The notes beneath the pieces are model-generated. The model saw only the letters and a list, made by a program, of their open reading frames with translations. It was not told the origin of the DNA and did no database searches. DNA of 6,066 nucleotides, taken from positions 1-6,066 of the forward strand of contig CANLFK010000132.1 in the NCBI GenBank assembly GCA_947489925.1, read 5' to 3'. The DNA comes from Candidatus Caenarcanales bacterium (GTDB taxonomy: Bacteria; Cyanobacteriota; Vampirovibrionia; Caenarcaniphilales; Caenarcanaceae). Below, piece after piece: positions 5,715 to 6,066 of this stretch (position 1 is its first letter; each line of letters starts with the position of its first letter). The translations under genes and the position numbers were made by a program.

Positions 5715-6066
5715 AAGTGCAAATGCAATAATATCTGATGAAAAATTAAGACAAGCTCGTGAAGGGTTAGCACAAAAAAAGAAAGGTTATTTAACTGGAT
5801 TAGGTTTACCAGACAATGATTATTGCTCAAAGAAAAAAGATGTTAAAGATAAAAACGGATACGAATTAATTATTGATTTTGATAAAGAGAAATATTTCAA
5901 CTTTCATTATAAAAGTACTTCCGAAACTAATATAGTTGGAGAATCCAGCTTAGATACTAATTTAGAGGTTGGTAATTATTTTTACGGCAGAACTGCATTT
6001 AGAAATATTATTGATTTAGAAACAAAGTTTAATGCTGATGAATACGGAGAAAAAGATGTACAAAAA
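5563..6066 (+). CDS. AAA/ABC-type ATPase, 3'-truncated by window edge; paralog of the upstream fusion
   Basis: The frame is open from ATG 5563 to the last base, giving 168 residues. Residues 1-51 differ from the upstream ATPase-TOPRIM protein at only four positions (16, 19, 22, 23), and Walker A GANGSGKS sits at the same place, 37-44. After residue 51 the proteins diverge, and this one has a longer lysine-rich segment (about 60-105). They stay alignable, for example ELIIDFDKEK with SVLIELDKKK, and FYGRTAFR (140-147) with FYGRSAFR. The signature, Walker B and any C-terminal nuclease lie beyond the window, so a TOPRIM domain cannot be assumed. Translation is probably coupled to the upstream gene through the 10-bp overlap, and GAGG at 5549-5552 could serve as ribosome-binding site. 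Confident as a gene and ATPase; the full product is unknown. Confidence 0.88.
   Translation, partial: MFINKLQLKNFKRFTALTVDLTGQQDENPPKLVLLIGANGSGKSCIFDAFESANAIISDEKLRQAREGLAQKKKGYLTGLGLPDNDYCSKKKDVKDKNGYELIIDFDKEKYFNFHYKSTSETNIVGESSLDTNLEVGNYFYGRTAFRNIIDLETKFNADEYGEKDVQK

Overview
The window is a compact, strongly AT-rich stretch of bacterial (or bacteriophage/plasmid-borne) DNA with all supported genes on the + strand and almost no intergenic space. TAA and TGA both work as stops and tryptophan is read from TGG, so the standard bacterial code applies. Most starts have no clear Shine-Dalgarno sequence. Low GC, poor ribosome-binding sites and tight packing would fit groups such as Bacteroidota or Patescibacteria, but no marker gene is present and the taxon cannot be fixed from this sequence.

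Region 1 (2-1961): two tandem paralogous genes of unrecognised function, 4 bp apart. The first is cut by the left edge of the window; its reading frame is open back to base 2. The second is complete and starts with one long hydrophobic segment, so it is probably membrane-anchored. The two proteins align along their whole shared length but are weakly similar except at the 3' end, where 119 bp are about 90% identical, including 46 bp with no difference.

Region 2 (1977-3889): a two-gene module. An AAA/ABC-type ATPase (457 aa) with Walker A, signature-like, Walker B and H-loop motifs overlaps by ATGA with a 180-aa protein that carries a D...ExK pattern typical of PD-(D/E)xK nucleases. This is the layout of ATPase-effector anti-phage modules such as Septu and PARIS, but with a different predicted nuclease fold. 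The ATPase contains a recent in-frame 42-bp tandem duplication.

Region 3 (3929-6066): a fused ATPase-TOPRIM protein (547 aa, OLD-like or fused-PARIS-like architecture) overlaps by 10 bp with a second ATPase gene that runs off the right edge. Their first 152 bp are about 93% identical and then diverge sharply, although the proteins remain distantly homologous. The gene-5 stop codon lies inside the start of the second copy.

Inference: this is an accessory, probably defence-related locus in which SMC/OLD-like ATPase genes and a pair of membrane-protein paralogs have expanded by tandem duplication, partial gene conversion or cassette exchange. Each gene pair keeps one nearly identical end (3' in the first pair, 5' in the second) and a divergent body. 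No RNA genes, CRISPR arrays, insertion sequences or convincing terminators were seen. No stretch longer than about 40 bases lacks a gene.
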